Assembly: GCF_001976145.1 (NCBI RefSeq)
Contig: NZ_MOXD01000007.1
Coordinates: forward strand, 62,001 to 126,000
DNA length: 64,000 bases
From: Serratia oryzae
Lineage (GTDB): Bacteria > Pseudomonadota > Gammaproteobacteria > Enterobacterales > Enterobacteriaceae
Reading direction: 5' to 3'
The notes beneath the pieces are model-generated. The model did no database searches, was not told the origin of the DNA, and was given only the letters and a program-made list of their open reading frames with translations. This document shows positions 1-9,929 of this stretch, one piece after another; the stretch's first letter is position 1; each line of letters starts with the position of its first letter. Position numbers and translations under genes: made by a program.

Positions 1-945
1 ACGCATCGCCTGGCAGCGTTTGCTGAGCAGGTCACTCTGCTGGAGTTCAATGAGTTGCAAGTGGTGCCGATGACTGCCCCGGCGGCAGAACTGCCTCAGT
101 TGGCGCAGGTGTATGAAGCGCTGGTGCTGGCGGTGCGAGATTATGTGACCAAAAACGGTTTTAAAGGTGCGGTGCTGGGCCTATCCGGCGGTATCGACTC
201 TGCGCTGACGCTGGCGATTGCCGTTGATGCATTGGGTAAAGATAAGGTGCAGGCCTTGATGATGCCATTCCGCTACACGGCGGATATCAGCATTGCCGAT
301 GCAAAAGAAGAAGCCGAAATTCTCGGCGTTGAGTTTGACATCGTCTCTATTGAGCCGATGTTTGATGCCTTTATGGGCCAGTTGTCGCCAATGTTTGTTG
401 GCACCGAACGTGACACCACCGAAGAGAACCTGCAGGCACGCTGCCGTGGCGTGGTGCTGATGGCGCTGTCTAACAAACGCCGCAGCATCGTGTTAACCAC
501 GGGTAACAAAAGTGAGATGGCTGTGGGCTATGCCACGCTGTATGGTGATATGGCGGGTGGCTTTGACGTGCTGAAAGACGTGCCGAAAACGCTGGTGTTC
601 AAGCTGTCTGAGTATCGCAATACGGTCTCTTACGTGATCCCGCAGCGGGTGATCGATCGTCCACCTTCTGCTGAACTTGCCCCGGATCAGCTCGATCAGG
701 ACAGTTTGCCGCCGTATGACATTCTGGATGCCATTCTCGAAGGCTACGTCGAACGCGATAAGTCCGTCGCCGATCTGGTGGCCGAAGGCTTCGAAGAGGC
801 CATCGTGCGTAAGGTGATCCGTTTGGTGGATATCAACGAATACAAGCGCCGCCAGGCCGCCGTCGGGCCGCGTATCACCGCCCGTAATTTTGGTAAAGAT
901 CGCCGCTACCCGATCACCTCCGGTTTTGGCCGTAAAAATTGGTAA
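1..945 (+). CDS. nadE: Glutamine-dependent NAD+ synthetase, 3' part (5' end outside window)
   Basis: The last step of NAD+ synthesis: ATP-dependent amidation of nicotinic acid adenine dinucleotide, with ammonia supplied by a glutaminase domain. Only the synthetase domain and the end of the linker are in the window; the frame is open from base 1, so the N-terminal nitrilase-type glutaminase domain lies upstream. The PP-loop motif LSGGIDS sits about 60 codons into the visible part and a TTGNKSEMAVGY block follows. The C-terminus ends in a basic RRYPITSGFGRKNW stretch typical of the long enterobacterial form. glnB begins 13 bp after the stop, so the two genes are probably cotranscribed. Identity is firm; only the start is missing. 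Confidence 0.95.
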   Translation, partial: THRLAAFAEQVTLLEFNELQVVPMTAPAAELPQLAQVYEALVLAVRDYVTKNGFKGAVLGLSGGIDSALTLAIAVDALGKDKVQALMMPFRYTADISIADAKEEAEILGVEFDIVSIEPMFDAFMGQLSPMFVGTERDTTEENLQARCRGVVLMALSNKRRSIVLTTGNKSEMAVGYATLYGDMAGGFDVLKDVPKTLVFKLSEYRNTVSYVIPQRVIDRPPSAELAPDQLDQDSLPPYDILDAILEGYVERDKSVADLVAEGFEEAIVRKVIRLVDINEYKRRQAAVGPRITARNFGKDRRYPITSGFGRKNW

Positions 946-949
946 TTAA

Positions 950-1297
<348 letters not shown>

Positions 1298-1299
1298 GA

Positions 1300-1469
1300 T
1301 GTCTGGCTACCGAGCACTTCCAGTTTGAACTTGGGCAGTGCGCGGCCTCCTCGTGTACTGCGTGTACACTCCGGGGCACTGCGCGCTGGCCGCATTCAAT
1401 CTGGATGCGCTCGCTACGCCCCAAATTTCAGAGTGGTGTCTGGCTACCGCTCACTTTCAGCGTGAACTT
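1300..1469. repeat. Intergenic repeat with 33-bp direct repeats and GTGTAC core
   Basis: Two 33-bp direct repeats (1300-1332 and 1437-1469, both beginning TGTCTGGCTACCG, with five mismatches) flank a core. The core contains GGCAGTGC, two GTGTAC words around a short loop, CTCCGG and GCGCTCGCTACGCC. The same skeleton recurs at 27663-27808 and more weakly at 60129-60261, so this is a dispersed element, not unique spacer. It fills most of the 281 bp between glnB and the LysR gene. No reading frame in it looks coding. Confidence 0.6.
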
Positions 1470-1578
1470 CAATCCCATTCTAAAAAAGCGAACGCTATCG
1501 CATTTCGCACACTTTTCCCGATAGCTGACTGGTAAGCACCTACACTCAAAACAACCGTTTTGACCGAGGTGGTTTGCC

Positions 1579-2502
1579 ATGATGACGTTACGCCAAATCC
1601 GCCACTTTATTGCCGTGGCAGAAACCGGCTCGATCTCCGCTGCTGCACAGGCGGTGTTTGTCTCGCAGTCTTCGCTAACCTTGGCGATCCAGCAGTTGGA
1701 AACCGAGATTGGCGTCCGGTTGTTCGAGCGCCATGCCAAAGGGATGAACCTGACTCACCAAGGCCATCAGTTTTTGCGCCAATCCTATCTGATCCTCGCC
1801 ACCGTCGATAACGCCAAGCGCAGCCTGCAACTGGGCACCGAAAGCCTGAACGGCAAGCTGACCATCGGCGTCACCAGCCTGGTAGCCGGTTATTTTCTGG
1901 TGGAACTGCTCAAGCGCTTCAAATCGGCTTATCCCAACGTAACGATCCAGGTGATTGAGGATGAACGGCCGTATATCGAACATTTACTGGTGAGCGGTGA
2001 GATAGATATTGGGGTATTGATCCTGTCAAACATTGAAGATCGCGATGCATTGCAAACTGAAGTGCTGATGCATTCGCCGTATCGCCTGTGGCTGCCACCG
2101 TTGCACCCGTTACTGGAGCACGACAGTATCGGTTTAGCCGATGTGGCTAAACAGCCGCTGATCCAGCTTAACGTGGACGAAATGGATGTGCATGCCCGGC
2201 GGATTTGGGGACGAGTGGGCCTTAAGCCGGAAATAGCAATGAAGACGGCTTCCACCGAAGCGGTGCGCAGCCTGGTGGCCGCGGGGATGGGAATTGCCAT
2301 TCTGCCGGATATGGCTTACCGCGCTTGGTCGCTGGAGGGTAATATGATCGAAGCGCGCAAGCTGGTGGATCTGCTGGAGCCGTTGGATATCGGCCTGGCA
2401 TGGCGGCGTGGCAGCGCCCGGCCGGAGCTGGTAACGCCATTCCTCACTATTGCGCGTGAGAACAGCAAGATGAATGTGGCAGGCCTTAAGCATTCTATTT
2501 AA
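1579..2502 (+). CDS. LysR-family transcriptional regulator
   Basis: A 307-residue LysR regulator. The N-terminal winged helix (residues 1-60) contains AAAQAVFVSQSSLTLAIQQLE and FERHAKGMNLT. The effector-binding periplasmic-protein-like domain runs from about residue 90, starting GKLTIGVTSLVAGYF. The ATG at 1579 follows GAGGTGG at a good distance. It lies just upstream of, and codirectional with, the polyamine uptake and oxidation genes, so it is a plausible regulator of them, but this is inferred from position only. LysR regulators more often face away from their targets. The natural inducer cannot be read from the sequence. Confidence 0.9.
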   Translation: MMTLRQIRHFIAVAETGSISAAAQAVFVSQSSLTLAIQQLETEIGVRLFERHAKGMNLTHQGHQFLRQSYLILATVDNAKRSLQLGTESLNGKLTIGVTSLVAGYFLVELLKRFKSAYPNVTIQVIEDERPYIEHLLVSGEIDIGVLILSNIEDRDALQTEVLMHSPYRLWLPPLHPLLEHDSIGLADVAKQPLIQLNVDEMDVHARRIWGRVGLKPEIAMKTASTEAVRSLVAAGMGIAILPDMAYRAWSLEGNMIEARKLVDLLEPLDIGLAWRRGSARPELVTPFLTIARENSKMNVAGLKHSI

Positions 2503-2615
2503 TCGAACGCTGCCTTCAGTATTTAGAATTTGTTGTCCGCAGTACGCTCGCCTAGTCTGATAAAAACCAAACAATCACACTTGATTAACGTTTTTGTCAC
2601 AAAAGGCGATCCGCA

Positions 2616-4079
2616 ATGGCAGATGTGCATCAGGTTTCAGGTTTGTCCTGTCAGCAATTTATTAATGGCCACTCGGTAGAAGGCGAGGGCCATCATGAGC
2701 AGATCGTTAACCCTGCCAACGGCGAAACGCTGGTTACTCTTGCCGAGGCTTCTACCGTTCAGGTAGGGGCCGCTGTTGCTGCGGCACAGCAGGCTTTTTC
2801 CCATTGGTCACGCACTACGCCCGCTTTTCGCGCGGCTATTCTGCTGCGTATAGCCGATGCCATTGAACAGCAAGCTGAACGTTTGGCACGGCTCGAAGCG
2901 CTTAACTGCGGTAAACCCTTCCATCAGGCGCTGAACGACGATCTGCCTGCGGCCATCGATGTATTCCGTTTCTTCGCCGGGGCCGTGCGCACCCAGCAGG
3001 GGCAGTTGGCCGGTGAATATATTGCCGGCCACACCTCAATGATTCGCCGCGATCCGCTTGGCGTGGTCGCTTCCATCGCCCCCTGGAATTACCCGCTAAT
3101 GATGGCCGCCTGGAAAATAGCTCCGGCGCTGGCTGCCGGTAATACCGTGGTATTCAAGCCTTCCGAACATACGCCGCTGACGATATTGGCGCTGGTGCCT
3201 GCGCTGCAGGAGATCCTGCCGCCAGGGGTGCTGAATATTGTTTATGGCGGCGGCGAAGGGGTGGGCAGCCATCTGGTGAATCATCCGCAGGTGCGGCTGG
3301 TTTCCGTTACCGGCGATATCGTCACCGGGCAGAAGATCCTGCAAGCGGCAGTGAAAAGCGTAAAACGCACTCATCTGGAGTTGGGGGGTAAAGCTCCGGT
3401 GATCGTCTGCGATGATGCCGATCTGGATGAGGTAGTCAGCAGCATCCGCACTTTTGGTTATTACAACGCCGGGCAAGATTGCACCGCCGCTTGCCGGATC
3501 TACGCGCAGGCGGGGATTTACCAGAAGCTGGTCGATGCCTTGGGTGAAGCGGTCGCTAGCCTGCGTTTCGCCCGCAAGCGCGATGAAGACAATGAGATTG
3601 GACCGTTGATCAGCAGCCGCCAGCGCGATCGCGTGGCCAGCTTTGTCGAACGCGCCCTCAGCCAGCCGCATATCGAACTGATTACCGGTGCGGCGGCCCA
3701 TTCCGGCCCGGGTTTCTACTACCAGCCCACCTTGCTGGCAGGCTGCCTGCAAAGCGACGAGATCGTCCAACGTGAAGTGTTTGGCCCGGTGGTCAGCGTT
3801 ACGCGCTTCGATACGCTGGAACAGGCCGTGAGCTGGGCGAATGATTCTGAATACGGGCTGGCCTCTTCGGTCTGGACGCAGAACATCGATCGCGCGCTGC
3901 ACATCGCCGCGCATCTGCAATACGGCAGCACCTGGATCAACACCCACTTTACCTTGGCGAGTGAAATGCCGCACGGCGGCCTGAAACGCTCCGGCTACGG
4001 TAAGGATCTTTCCAGTGATTCATTACAGGATTACAGCGTTGTCAGGCATGTGATGGCGAAATTTAAATCCACCTTCTAG
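2616..4079 (+). CDS. Gamma-aminobutyraldehyde dehydrogenase-like aldehyde dehydrogenase
   Basis: A 487-residue NAD(P)-dependent aldehyde dehydrogenase of the PatD/YdcW type. Visible are the [15 protein letters not shown] and [10 protein letters not shown] cofactor region, the catalytic Glu in LELGGKAPV, the catalytic Cys in [12 protein letters not shown], and the C-terminal [15 protein letters not shown]. It is a clear paralogue of the enzyme at 8181-9605, sharing most motifs word for word. The likely substrate is 4-aminobutyraldehyde or 3-aminopropionaldehyde from polyamine breakdown. The start ATG follows AAAGGCGAT. The ABC importer begins 57 bp downstream, so this is probably the first enzyme gene of the operon. 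The exact aldehyde preference is inference. Confidence 0.88.
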   Translation: MADVHQVSGLSCQQFINGHSVEGEGHHEQIVNPANGETLVTLAEASTVQVGAAVAAAQQAFSHWSRTTPAFRAAILLRIADAIEQQAERLARLEALNCGKPFHQALNDDLPAAIDVFRFFAGAVRTQQGQLAGEYIAGHTSMIRRDPLGVVASIAPWNYPLMMAAWKIAPALAAGNTVVFKPSEHTPLTILALVPALQEILPPGVLNIVYGGGEGVGSHLVNHPQVRLVSVTGDIVTGQKILQAAVKSVKRTHLELGGKAPVIVCDDADLDEVVSSIRTFGYYNAGQDCTAACRIYAQAGIYQKLVDALGEAVASLRFARKRDEDNEIGPLISSRQRDRVASFVERALSQPHIELITGAAAHSGPGFYYQPTLLAGCLQSDEIVQREVFGPVVSVTRFDTLEQAVSWANDSEYGLASSVWTQNIDRALHIAAHLQYGSTWINTHFTLASEMPHGGLKRSGYGKDLSSDSLQDYSVVRHVMAKFKSTF

Positions 4080-4135
4080 CCACACACCTGGCAAAAATCA
4101 GCCACTTTTCGATACGCAACACAGGGGTAATTACG

Positions 4136-5281
4136 ATGGGAAAAACAACCGCAGTCACCACAGTTTCCGCACTCTGTATCACTGTTCTTTGCGGCATGGC
4201 GCAGGCCGCCGATAAGCCGCTTGGCAAAGGTGAAGGGCGGCTGGATATCATTGCCTGGCCTGGTTATATCGAACGTGGTCAGTCGGATAAAAATTACGAT
4301 TGGGTGACCCAATTTGAGAAACAAACCGGCTGTGAGGTGAACGTGAAAACCGCCGCCACCTCCGATGAGATGGTTAGCCTGATGGCTAAGGGCGGTTATG
4401 ACCTGGTGACCGCCTCCGGCGATGCGTCATTGCGCCTGATCTTCGGCAAACGCGTGCAGCCAATTGATACCACTTTGATCCCCAACTGGAAAAACGTCGA
4501 TCCACGCCTACTGAACGGCCCGTGGTATACGGTAGCGGGTAAAACCTATGGTACGCCTTATCAGTGGGGGCCAAACGTGCTGATGTATAACAGCAAAACC
4601 TTCCCGACGCCGCCAGACAGTTGGGCGGTCGTCTTCCAGCAGCAAAATCTGCCGGATGGCAAAACCAACCAGGGCCGGGTACAGGCTTACGATGGCCCAA
4701 TTTATATCGCCGATGCGGCGCTGTTCCTGAAGGCGACCCAGCCGCAACTGGGCATCACCGATCCCTACCAATTGAACGAAGAACAGTATCAGGCGGTACT
4801 CACGCTGTTACGCAGCCAGCACGCGCTGATCCACCGTTATTGGCACGATACCTCGGTACAGATGAGCGATTTCAAGAACGAAGGGGTCGTTGCCTCCGGT
4901 GCCTGGCCGTATCAGGCTAATGCCCTGAAAGGTGAAGGCCAGCCGATTGCCACCGTTTTCCCGAAAGAGGGGGTGACCGGCTGGGCGGATACCACCATGC
5001 TGCACGCTGAAGCTAAGCACCCAAGTTGCGCCTATCAGTGGATGAACTGGTCGCTGGAGCCGAAAGTGCAAGGGGATGTTGCCGCCTGGTTTGGTTCGTT
5101 ACCTGCGGTGCCGGCAGGCTGTAAAGCTAGCGCTCTGCTCGGTGATAAAGGCTGTGAAACCAACGGCTTTAACCAGTTCGACAAGATCGCTTTCTGGAAA
5201 ACACCACAGTCAGAAGGCGGCAAATTTGTGCCATACAGCCGTTGGACGCAGGACTATATCGCCATTATGGGCGGCAGATAA
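4136..5281 (+). CDS. ydcS: ABC transporter periplasmic polyamine-binding protein
   Basis: A 381-residue solute-binding protein, the same length as E. coli YdcS. An N-terminal signal peptide ends in CGMAQA just before ADKPLG. The mature protein has the spermidine/putrescine-binding (PotD/PotF-like) fold, with IIAWPGYIERG, AATSDEMVSLMAKGGYDLV and TPYQWGPNVLMYN. It should capture polyamines in the periplasm for the YdcTUV membrane complex. The gene order ydcS-ydcT-ydcU-ydcV-patD is that of the E. coli ydcSTUVW operon. E. coli YdcS has also been linked to polyhydroxybutyrate synthesis; nothing here tests that. Confidence 0.9.
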   Translation: MGKTTAVTTVSALCITVLCGMAQAADKPLGKGEGRLDIIAWPGYIERGQSDKNYDWVTQFEKQTGCEVNVKTAATSDEMVSLMAKGGYDLVTASGDASLRLIFGKRVQPIDTTLIPNWKNVDPRLLNGPWYTVAGKTYGTPYQWGPNVLMYNSKTFPTPPDSWAVVFQQQNLPDGKTNQGRVQAYDGPIYIADAALFLKATQPQLGITDPYQLNEEQYQAVLTLLRSQHALIHRYWHDTSVQMSDFKNEGVVASGAWPYQANALKGEGQPIATVFPKEGVTGWADTTMLHAEAKHPSCAYQWMNWSLEPKVQGDVAAWFGSLPAVPAGCKASALLGDKGCETNGFNQFDKIAFWKTPQSEGGKFVPYSRWTQDYIAIMGGR

Positions 5282-5315
5282 ATATCAGCTTACTTATTCC
5301 GATCGCCTAACGGCC

Positions 5316-5350
5316 CCCTCTCCCTGTGGGAGAGGGTTGGGGTGAGTGGA
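5316..5350. repeat. CCCTCTCCC/GGGAGAGGG hairpin repeat inside the ydc operon
   Basis: CCCTCTCCC (5316-5324), loop TGT, GGGAGAGGG (5328-5336), followed by TTGGGGTGAG. It is one copy of a repeat also found at 15906-15988 and 47716-47804. Its position between the binding-protein gene and the ATPase gene is where a stem can stabilise the upstream message, as known for malE-malF. There is no T-run, so it is unlikely to stop all transcription. Confidence 0.7.
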
Positions 5351-5371
5351 AAGCAACGTGGAGCGCATATC

Positions 5372-6400
5372 ATGAGCATTGCCGTACAGTTTATCGATGT
5401 TTCGCGTATTTTCGGCGATGTTCGTGCCGTTGATCGGGTTTCTGTCGACATTCGGGATGGAGAGTTTTTTTCCATGCTCGGGCCTTCCGGTTCGGGCAAA
5501 ACCACCTGCCTGCGTTTGATCGCCGGTTTTGAGCAACTCAGTTCTGGTTCGATTCGCATTCATGGGCAAGAGGCCGCCAATCTGCCGCCATACCAGCGCG
5601 ATGTGAATACCGTATTTCAGGATTACGCACTGTTCCCACATATGTCCGTGTTGGAAAACGTCGCCTATGGGCTGATGGTAAAAGGCGTTGCTAAACGTGA
5701 ACGGCTGGCGCGGGCACAGCAGGCGCTGGAAAGCGTGGCGCTGGGGTTTGCCGCCGAACGTAAGCCCGCACATCTTTCCGGCGGCCAACGCCAGCGTGTG
5801 GCACTGGCGCGTGCGCTGGTCAATCGCCCACGTGTGTTGCTGCTGGATGAACCTTTGGGCGCCCTGGACTTGAAGCTGCGTGAGCAGATGCAAGGGGAGC
5901 TGAAAAAGCTGCAACGCCAGTTGGGTATCACCTTTATTTTTGTCACTCACGATCAGAGCGAAGCGTTGTCGATGTCGGATCGTGTCGCGGTATTCAACAA
6001 TGGCCGCATTGAACAAGTGGACTCACCGCGTGAGCTGTATATGCGGCCAAGAACGCCATTTGTCGCCGAGTTTGTTGGCACCTCCAATGTGGTGCGCAGC
6101 GATCTGGCGCAGCGCTTATTGGGGCAGAGCGCCACCTTCTCAATTCGCCCGGAACACATTCGCCTGCTGGATCACAGCGCGGCTGCGCAGGGGGAAATTC
6201 AGGTACAGGGCACGTTGCAGGATATCCATTATCAGGGAGCGGCTACCCGTTACGAAGTCGCCCTGAGCAGCGGGGAGAAATTGCTGGTCAGCCAGGCTAA
6301 CCCGCAGTGGCAGGCGGCTGAACAGCAGCGCCTGATCGGCCAGCCGGTGACCGCCTGCTGGGCGCGTGAGGCCATGGTGCCGCTGCTGGAGGAGAGGTGA
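5372..6400 (+). CDS. ydcT: Polyamine ABC transporter ATP-binding protein
   Basis: A 342-residue ABC ATPase. The Walker A is GPSGSGKTT, the Q-loop is VFQDYALFPHM, the signature is LSGGQRQRVALARAL, the Walker B is VLLLDEPLGALD, and the H-loop is FVTHDQSEA. A C-terminal TOBE-like domain (after about residue 240) places it in the PotA/YdcT group. The frame is open further upstream, to a GTG at 5342. The ATG at 5372, preceded by GTGGAGCG, is a better start and gives the YdcT N-terminus MSIAVQFIDVSR. The upstream hairpin repeat would otherwise overlap the coding region. It energises uptake with YdcU and YdcV. Confidence 0.9.
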   Translation: MSIAVQFIDVSRIFGDVRAVDRVSVDIRDGEFFSMLGPSGSGKTTCLRLIAGFEQLSSGSIRIHGQEAANLPPYQRDVNTVFQDYALFPHMSVLENVAYGLMVKGVAKRERLARAQQALESVALGFAAERKPAHLSGGQRQRVALARALVNRPRVLLLDEPLGALDLKLREQMQGELKKLQRQLGITFIFVTHDQSEALSMSDRVAVFNNGRIEQVDSPRELYMRPRTPFVAEFVGTSNVVRSDLAQRLLGQSATFSIRPEHIRLLDHSAAAQGEIQVQGTLQDIHYQGAATRYEVALSSGEKLLVSQANPQWQAAEQQRLIGQPVTACWAREAMVPLLEER

Positions 6401-6401
6401 G

Positions 6402-7346
6402 ATGGAGATGAGCATCGAGAATCCGGTTTCATCGAGTGGTAAAATCCGCGCACTTTCCACCTACCTGTACCGCAAGCCGACGCTGTATCTGCTGTTGTTG
6501 CTGGTGCCGCCGTTATTGTGGTTTGGTGCAGTCTATCTGGGGTCATTGCTGACGCTGCTGTGGCAGGGGTTCTACACCTTTGATGACTTCACCATGACGG
6601 AGACGCCGGATCTGACCTTTGCCAACCTGCGCGCGCTGTTTAACCCCGCCAACTACGACATCATCGTACGCACGCTCACCATGGCGGTGCTGGTGTCGCT
6701 GGCCAGTGCGGTACTGGCGTTCCCGATTGCTTATTACATGGCGCGCTATACCAGCGGCAAAGTTAAGGCGTTCTTTTATATCGCCGTGATGATGCCGATG
6801 TGGGCCAGCTATATCGTCAAAGCCTATGCCTGGACGCTGTTGCTGGCTAAAGATGGCGTGGCGCAGTGGTTCCTGCAACATATGGGGTTGGAGCCTTTGT
6901 TGGCGGGGATCCTGAGCATTCCCGGCGTGGGGGGGAATACGCTGTCCACCTCCGGCCTGGGGCGTTTTCTGGTGTTTGTCTATATCTGGCTGCCGTTCAT
7001 GATCCTGCCGATCCAAGCCGCCTTAGAACGCTTACCCCCTTCACTGCTGCACGCCTCTGCAGATCTCGGCGCACGCCCGGCGCAGACGTTTCGTTATGTG
7101 ATCTTGCCGCTGGCGGTGCCGGGGATTGCCGCCGGTTCGATTTTCACCTTCTCGCTGACGCTGGGGGATTTTATCGTGCCCCAGCTGGTGGGGCCGCCGG
7201 GCTATTTTATCGGCAGCATGGTGTACGCCCAGCAAGGGGCGATCGGCAATATGCCGATGGCGGCGGCCTTTACTCTGGTGCCGATCGTGCTGATTGCGAT
7301 TTATCTTTCCATTGTCAAACGCTTGGGGGCTTTCGATGCACTCTGA
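6402..7346 (+). CDS. ydcU: Polyamine ABC transporter permease
   Basis: A 314-residue inner-membrane permease of the PotB/YdcU group with about six hydrophobic segments. The EAA-type loop is [21 protein letters not shown], which contacts the ATPase. The start at 6402 follows GGAGGAGAGG at the end of ydcT and gives a length matching E. coli YdcU (313); the frame extends further upstream but without a ribosome site. The ydcT stop and this ATG are one base apart, so translation is probably coupled. It forms the membrane channel with the next gene. Confidence 0.88.
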   Translation: MEMSIENPVSSSGKIRALSTYLYRKPTLYLLLLLVPPLLWFGAVYLGSLLTLLWQGFYTFDDFTMTETPDLTFANLRALFNPANYDIIVRTLTMAVLVSLASAVLAFPIAYYMARYTSGKVKAFFYIAVMMPMWASYIVKAYAWTLLLAKDGVAQWFLQHMGLEPLLAGILSIPGVGGNTLSTSGLGRFLVFVYIWLPFMILPIQAALERLPPSLLHASADLGARPAQTFRYVILPLAVPGIAAGSIFTFSLTLGDFIVPQLVGPPGYFIGSMVYAQQGAIGNMPMAAAFTLVPIVLIAIYLSIVKRLGAFDAL

Positions 7347-8142
7347 ACGCGCGCCATTAGGGCTGAAGTTGGCCGCCTGGGGCGGCCTGATCTTCCTGCA
7401 CTTCCCGCTGGCGATTATCGCCATCTACGCCTTCAATACCGAAGAAGCGGCATTCAGCTTCCCGCCGCAGGGCCTGACGCTGCGCTGGTTCAGCGTGGCC
7501 GCCGGGCGGCAGGATATTATCGATGCGGTGCTGCTTTCGGTGCAGATTGCCAGCCTGGCGACCGCCATTGCGCTGGTGTTGGGCACGTTGGCGGCCGCAG
7601 CGCTGTACCGCCGTGATTTCTTCGGTAAACAGAGTATTTCCTTGTTGCTGCTGTTGCCGATCGCCTTGCCAGGGATTGTCACCGGCATCGCGCTGCTGGC
7701 GGCCTTCAAGGCGCTGAATATCGAACCGGGGATCATGACCATTGTGATCGGCCACGCCACATTCTGCGTGGTGATCGTCTTCAACAACGTGATCGCCCGC
7801 TTCCGCCGGACTTCCCACAGTTTGATCGAAGCATCGATGGATCTGGGTGCCGATGGTTGGCAAACCTTCCGCTATGTGATCCTGCCTAATCTCGGCTCGG
7901 CGCTGCTGGCGGGGGGCATGCTGGCGTTCGCCCTGTCATTCGATGAAATCATTGTGACCACCTTTACCGCCGGACATGAGCGCACGCTGCCGCTGTGGTT
8001 GCTGAACCAGCTAGGGCGGCCGCGCGATGTGCCGATCACCAACGTGGTGGCGCTGTCGGTGATGGTGCTGACCATGATCCCGATTCTGGGGGCTTACTAC
8101 CTGACTAAAGGTGGGGAAAGCGTTGCGGGTAGCGGCAAGTAG
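7336..8142 (+). CDS. ydcV: Polyamine ABC transporter permease
   Basis: A 268-residue second permease (PotC/YdcV group; E. coli YdcV is 264). It has six hydrophobic stretches and an EAA-like loop [18 protein letters not shown]. The ATG at 7336 lies behind TTGGGGG and overlaps the end of ydcU by 11 bp, which fits translational coupling. The longer frame from 7294 would overlap ydcU more deeply with no ribosome site and is rejected. With YdcU it forms the heterodimeric translocation path. Confidence 0.88.
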   Translation: MHSERAPLGLKLAAWGGLIFLHFPLAIIAIYAFNTEEAAFSFPPQGLTLRWFSVAAGRQDIIDAVLLSVQIASLATAIALVLGTLAAAALYRRDFFGKQSISLLLLLPIALPGIVTGIALLAAFKALNIEPGIMTIVIGHATFCVVIVFNNVIARFRRTSHSLIEASMDLGADGWQTFRYVILPNLGSALLAGGMLAFALSFDEIIVTTFTAGHERTLPLWLLNQLGRPRDVPITNVVALSVMVLTMIPILGAYYLTKGGESVAGSGK

Positions 8143-8180
8143 CTTGAACTCTTACGTCCATTTTTTTAAAGGAAAACCTT

Positions 8181-9605
8181 ATGCAAAGCCAACTGCTGAT
8201 TAATGGCCAACTGATTGCGGGCCAAGGGGAGACGCTGCCGGTAGTGAACCCGGCGACGGGAGAGGTGATTGTGCAGGTGGCAGAGGCCAGTGCACAGCAG
8301 GTGGATCAGGCCGTATTGGCGGCCGATGCCGCGTTCGCTACCTGGGGGCAAACCACGCCGAAAGAGCGGTCCGAACATCTGCTGAAACTGGCTGATGTGA
8401 TTGACGAGCACGCAGCGGCCTTCGCCGAGTTGGAGTCTCTCAACTGCGGCAAACCCTATCACTGTGTGCTGAATGATGAGCTGCCTGCGGTGGCCGATGT
8501 GTTCCGCTTCTTTGCCGGTGCCAGCCGTTGCCTGAGCGGGTTGGCCGCCGGTGAGTATCTGGCCGGGCATACCTCGATGATCCGCCGCGACCCGTTGGGC
8601 GTGGTGGCTTCGATCGCCCCTTGGAACTATCCACTGATGATGGCCGCCTGGAAGCTGGCACCGGCGCTGGCGGCGGGCAACTGTGTGGTCATCAAGCCTT
8701 CCGAGCAGACCCCGTTAACCACCTTCAAACTGGCAGAATTGGCGGCAGGTATTTTTCCGCCGGGGGTGCTGAACGTGTTGTTTGGCCGTGGGGCCAGCGT
8801 CGGTGATGTGCTGACGGGGCACAGCAAGGTACGTATGGTCTCGCTTACCGGCTCTATCGCGACCGGCGAACATATTATTGCCCACACCGCGCCAGGCATT
8901 AAGCGCACGCATATGGAACTGGGCGGAAAAGCTCCGGTGTTGGTGTTTGATGATGCCGATCTGGATCAGGTGGTGGAAGGGATTCGCACCTTTGGTTTTT
9001 ACAATGCCGGGCAGGATTGCACCGCCGCCTGCCGTATTTATGCGCAGAAAGGCATTTATCCACGCCTGGTGCAAGCCTTGGGCGCCGCGGTAACCAGCCT
9101 GAAAATTGGGCCGCCGGAAGACAGCAGCACCGAACTGGGGCCGTTGATCACCGTACAGCATCTGGAACGGGTGGTTGGCTTTGTTGAGCGGGCCAAAGCC
9201 TTGCCGCATGTGCAGGTGGTGACCGGCGGCGAGAAGGTGAATGGCCCAGGGTTTTATTTCCAGCCGACGCTGCTGGCCGGTGCGCGCCAGGAAGATGAAA
9301 TTGTGCAACGCGAAGTTTTCGGCCCGGTGGTAACGGTCACGCCGTTTGATGATGAAGCGCAGGTATTGGCCTGGGCAAATGATTCAAACTATGGCTTGGC
9401 CTCTTCGCTGTGGACGCGCGACGTTGGCCGCGCACATCGTCTGAGTGCGCGCCTGCAGTATGGTTGCACCTGGGTGAACACGCACTTTATGCTGGTCAGT
9501 GAAATGCCGCACGGGGGGCAGAAGCTGTCTGGCTACGGCAAAGATATGTCGATGTATGGGCTGGAGGATTACACCGTTATCCGCCATGTGATGTTTAAGC
9601 ATTGA
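8181..9605 (+). CDS. patD: Gamma-aminobutyraldehyde dehydrogenase
   Basis: A 474-residue aldehyde dehydrogenase, equal in length to E. coli PatD/YdcW, which oxidises 4-aminobutyraldehyde to GABA with NAD+. It has [24 protein letters not shown] (catalytic Glu), [12 protein letters not shown] (catalytic Cys) and the C-terminal [16 protein letters not shown]. The ATG follows AAAGGAAAACCTT. It closes the ydcSTUV-patD order found in E. coli and precedes a spermidine dehydrogenase gene, whose product is the substrate of this enzyme. An enlarged ERIC repeat begins directly after its stop codon. Confidence 0.92.
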   Translation: MQSQLLINGQLIAGQGETLPVVNPATGEVIVQVAEASAQQVDQAVLAADAAFATWGQTTPKERSEHLLKLADVIDEHAAAFAELESLNCGKPYHCVLNDELPAVADVFRFFAGASRCLSGLAAGEYLAGHTSMIRRDPLGVVASIAPWNYPLMMAAWKLAPALAAGNCVVIKPSEQTPLTTFKLAELAAGIFPPGVLNVLFGRGASVGDVLTGHSKVRMVSLTGSIATGEHIIAHTAPGIKRTHMELGGKAPVLVFDDADLDQVVEGIRTFGFYNAGQDCTAACRIYAQKGIYPRLVQALGAAVTSLKIGPPEDSSTELGPLITVQHLERVVGFVERAKALPHVQVVTGGEKVNGPGFYFQPTLLAGARQEDEIVQREVFGPVVTVTPFDDEAQVLAWANDSNYGLASSLWTRDVGRAHRLSARLQYGCTWVNTHFMLVSEMPHGGQKLSGYGKDMSMYGLEDYTVIRHVMFKH

Positions 9606-9866
9606 TATACCCGTCATATTTCAAATTGCAGGTGCGTTGGCTTTGTTACTCGGCCCATCCGTGGGCCTCGCCCCTGTGGGGCCGCTGCAAGCAGCGTTCA
9701 AATCTGCTCCCGGCAGATTTGTCACCCACCCCAGTCACTTACTGATGTAAGCTCCTGGGGATTATGAGCTTCATTGTTGAGGCTCACTCTACGAGCCAGC
9801 GCAAGCGCTTTTCAAATCGGTCTTTGACCGATTTGTCGCTGCGTTACTCGGATGATTTAGGGTATA
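9606..9866. repeat. Enlarged ERIC-family repeat
   Basis: Bounded by TATACCC and GGGTATA and containing the ERIC centre (CCCCAGTCACTTAC, then ATGTAAGCTCCTGGGG). At 261 bp it is about twice the standard 127 bp. The extra sequence includes two further perfect hairpins, AAATCTGC/GCAGATTT and CAAATCGGTC/GACCGATTTG. It abuts the patD stop codon and fills most of the 324 bp between patD and the spermidine dehydrogenase gene; the remaining 60 bp should hold the start region of that gene. Confidence 0.85.
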
Positions 9867-9929
9867 CATTGGATTTTCTCTGCAAAATAACGCGCTTTTC
9901 AGGCTGATAAAAAATGAAGGATGTCATGA

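Noticed and set aside
2503-2615. LysR T-N11-A operator before the aldehyde dehydrogenase gene
   Set aside because: Several weak matches occur, as expected by chance in AT-rich spacer; none is palindromic enough to report.
3096-3974. A 292-codon open frame on the minus strand opposite the first aldehyde dehydrogenase
   Set aside because: It mirrors codon structure of the real gene on the plus strand and shows no ribosome site or family resemblance. The same holds for the long minus-strand frames under spdH, fdx, pepB, guaA and others.
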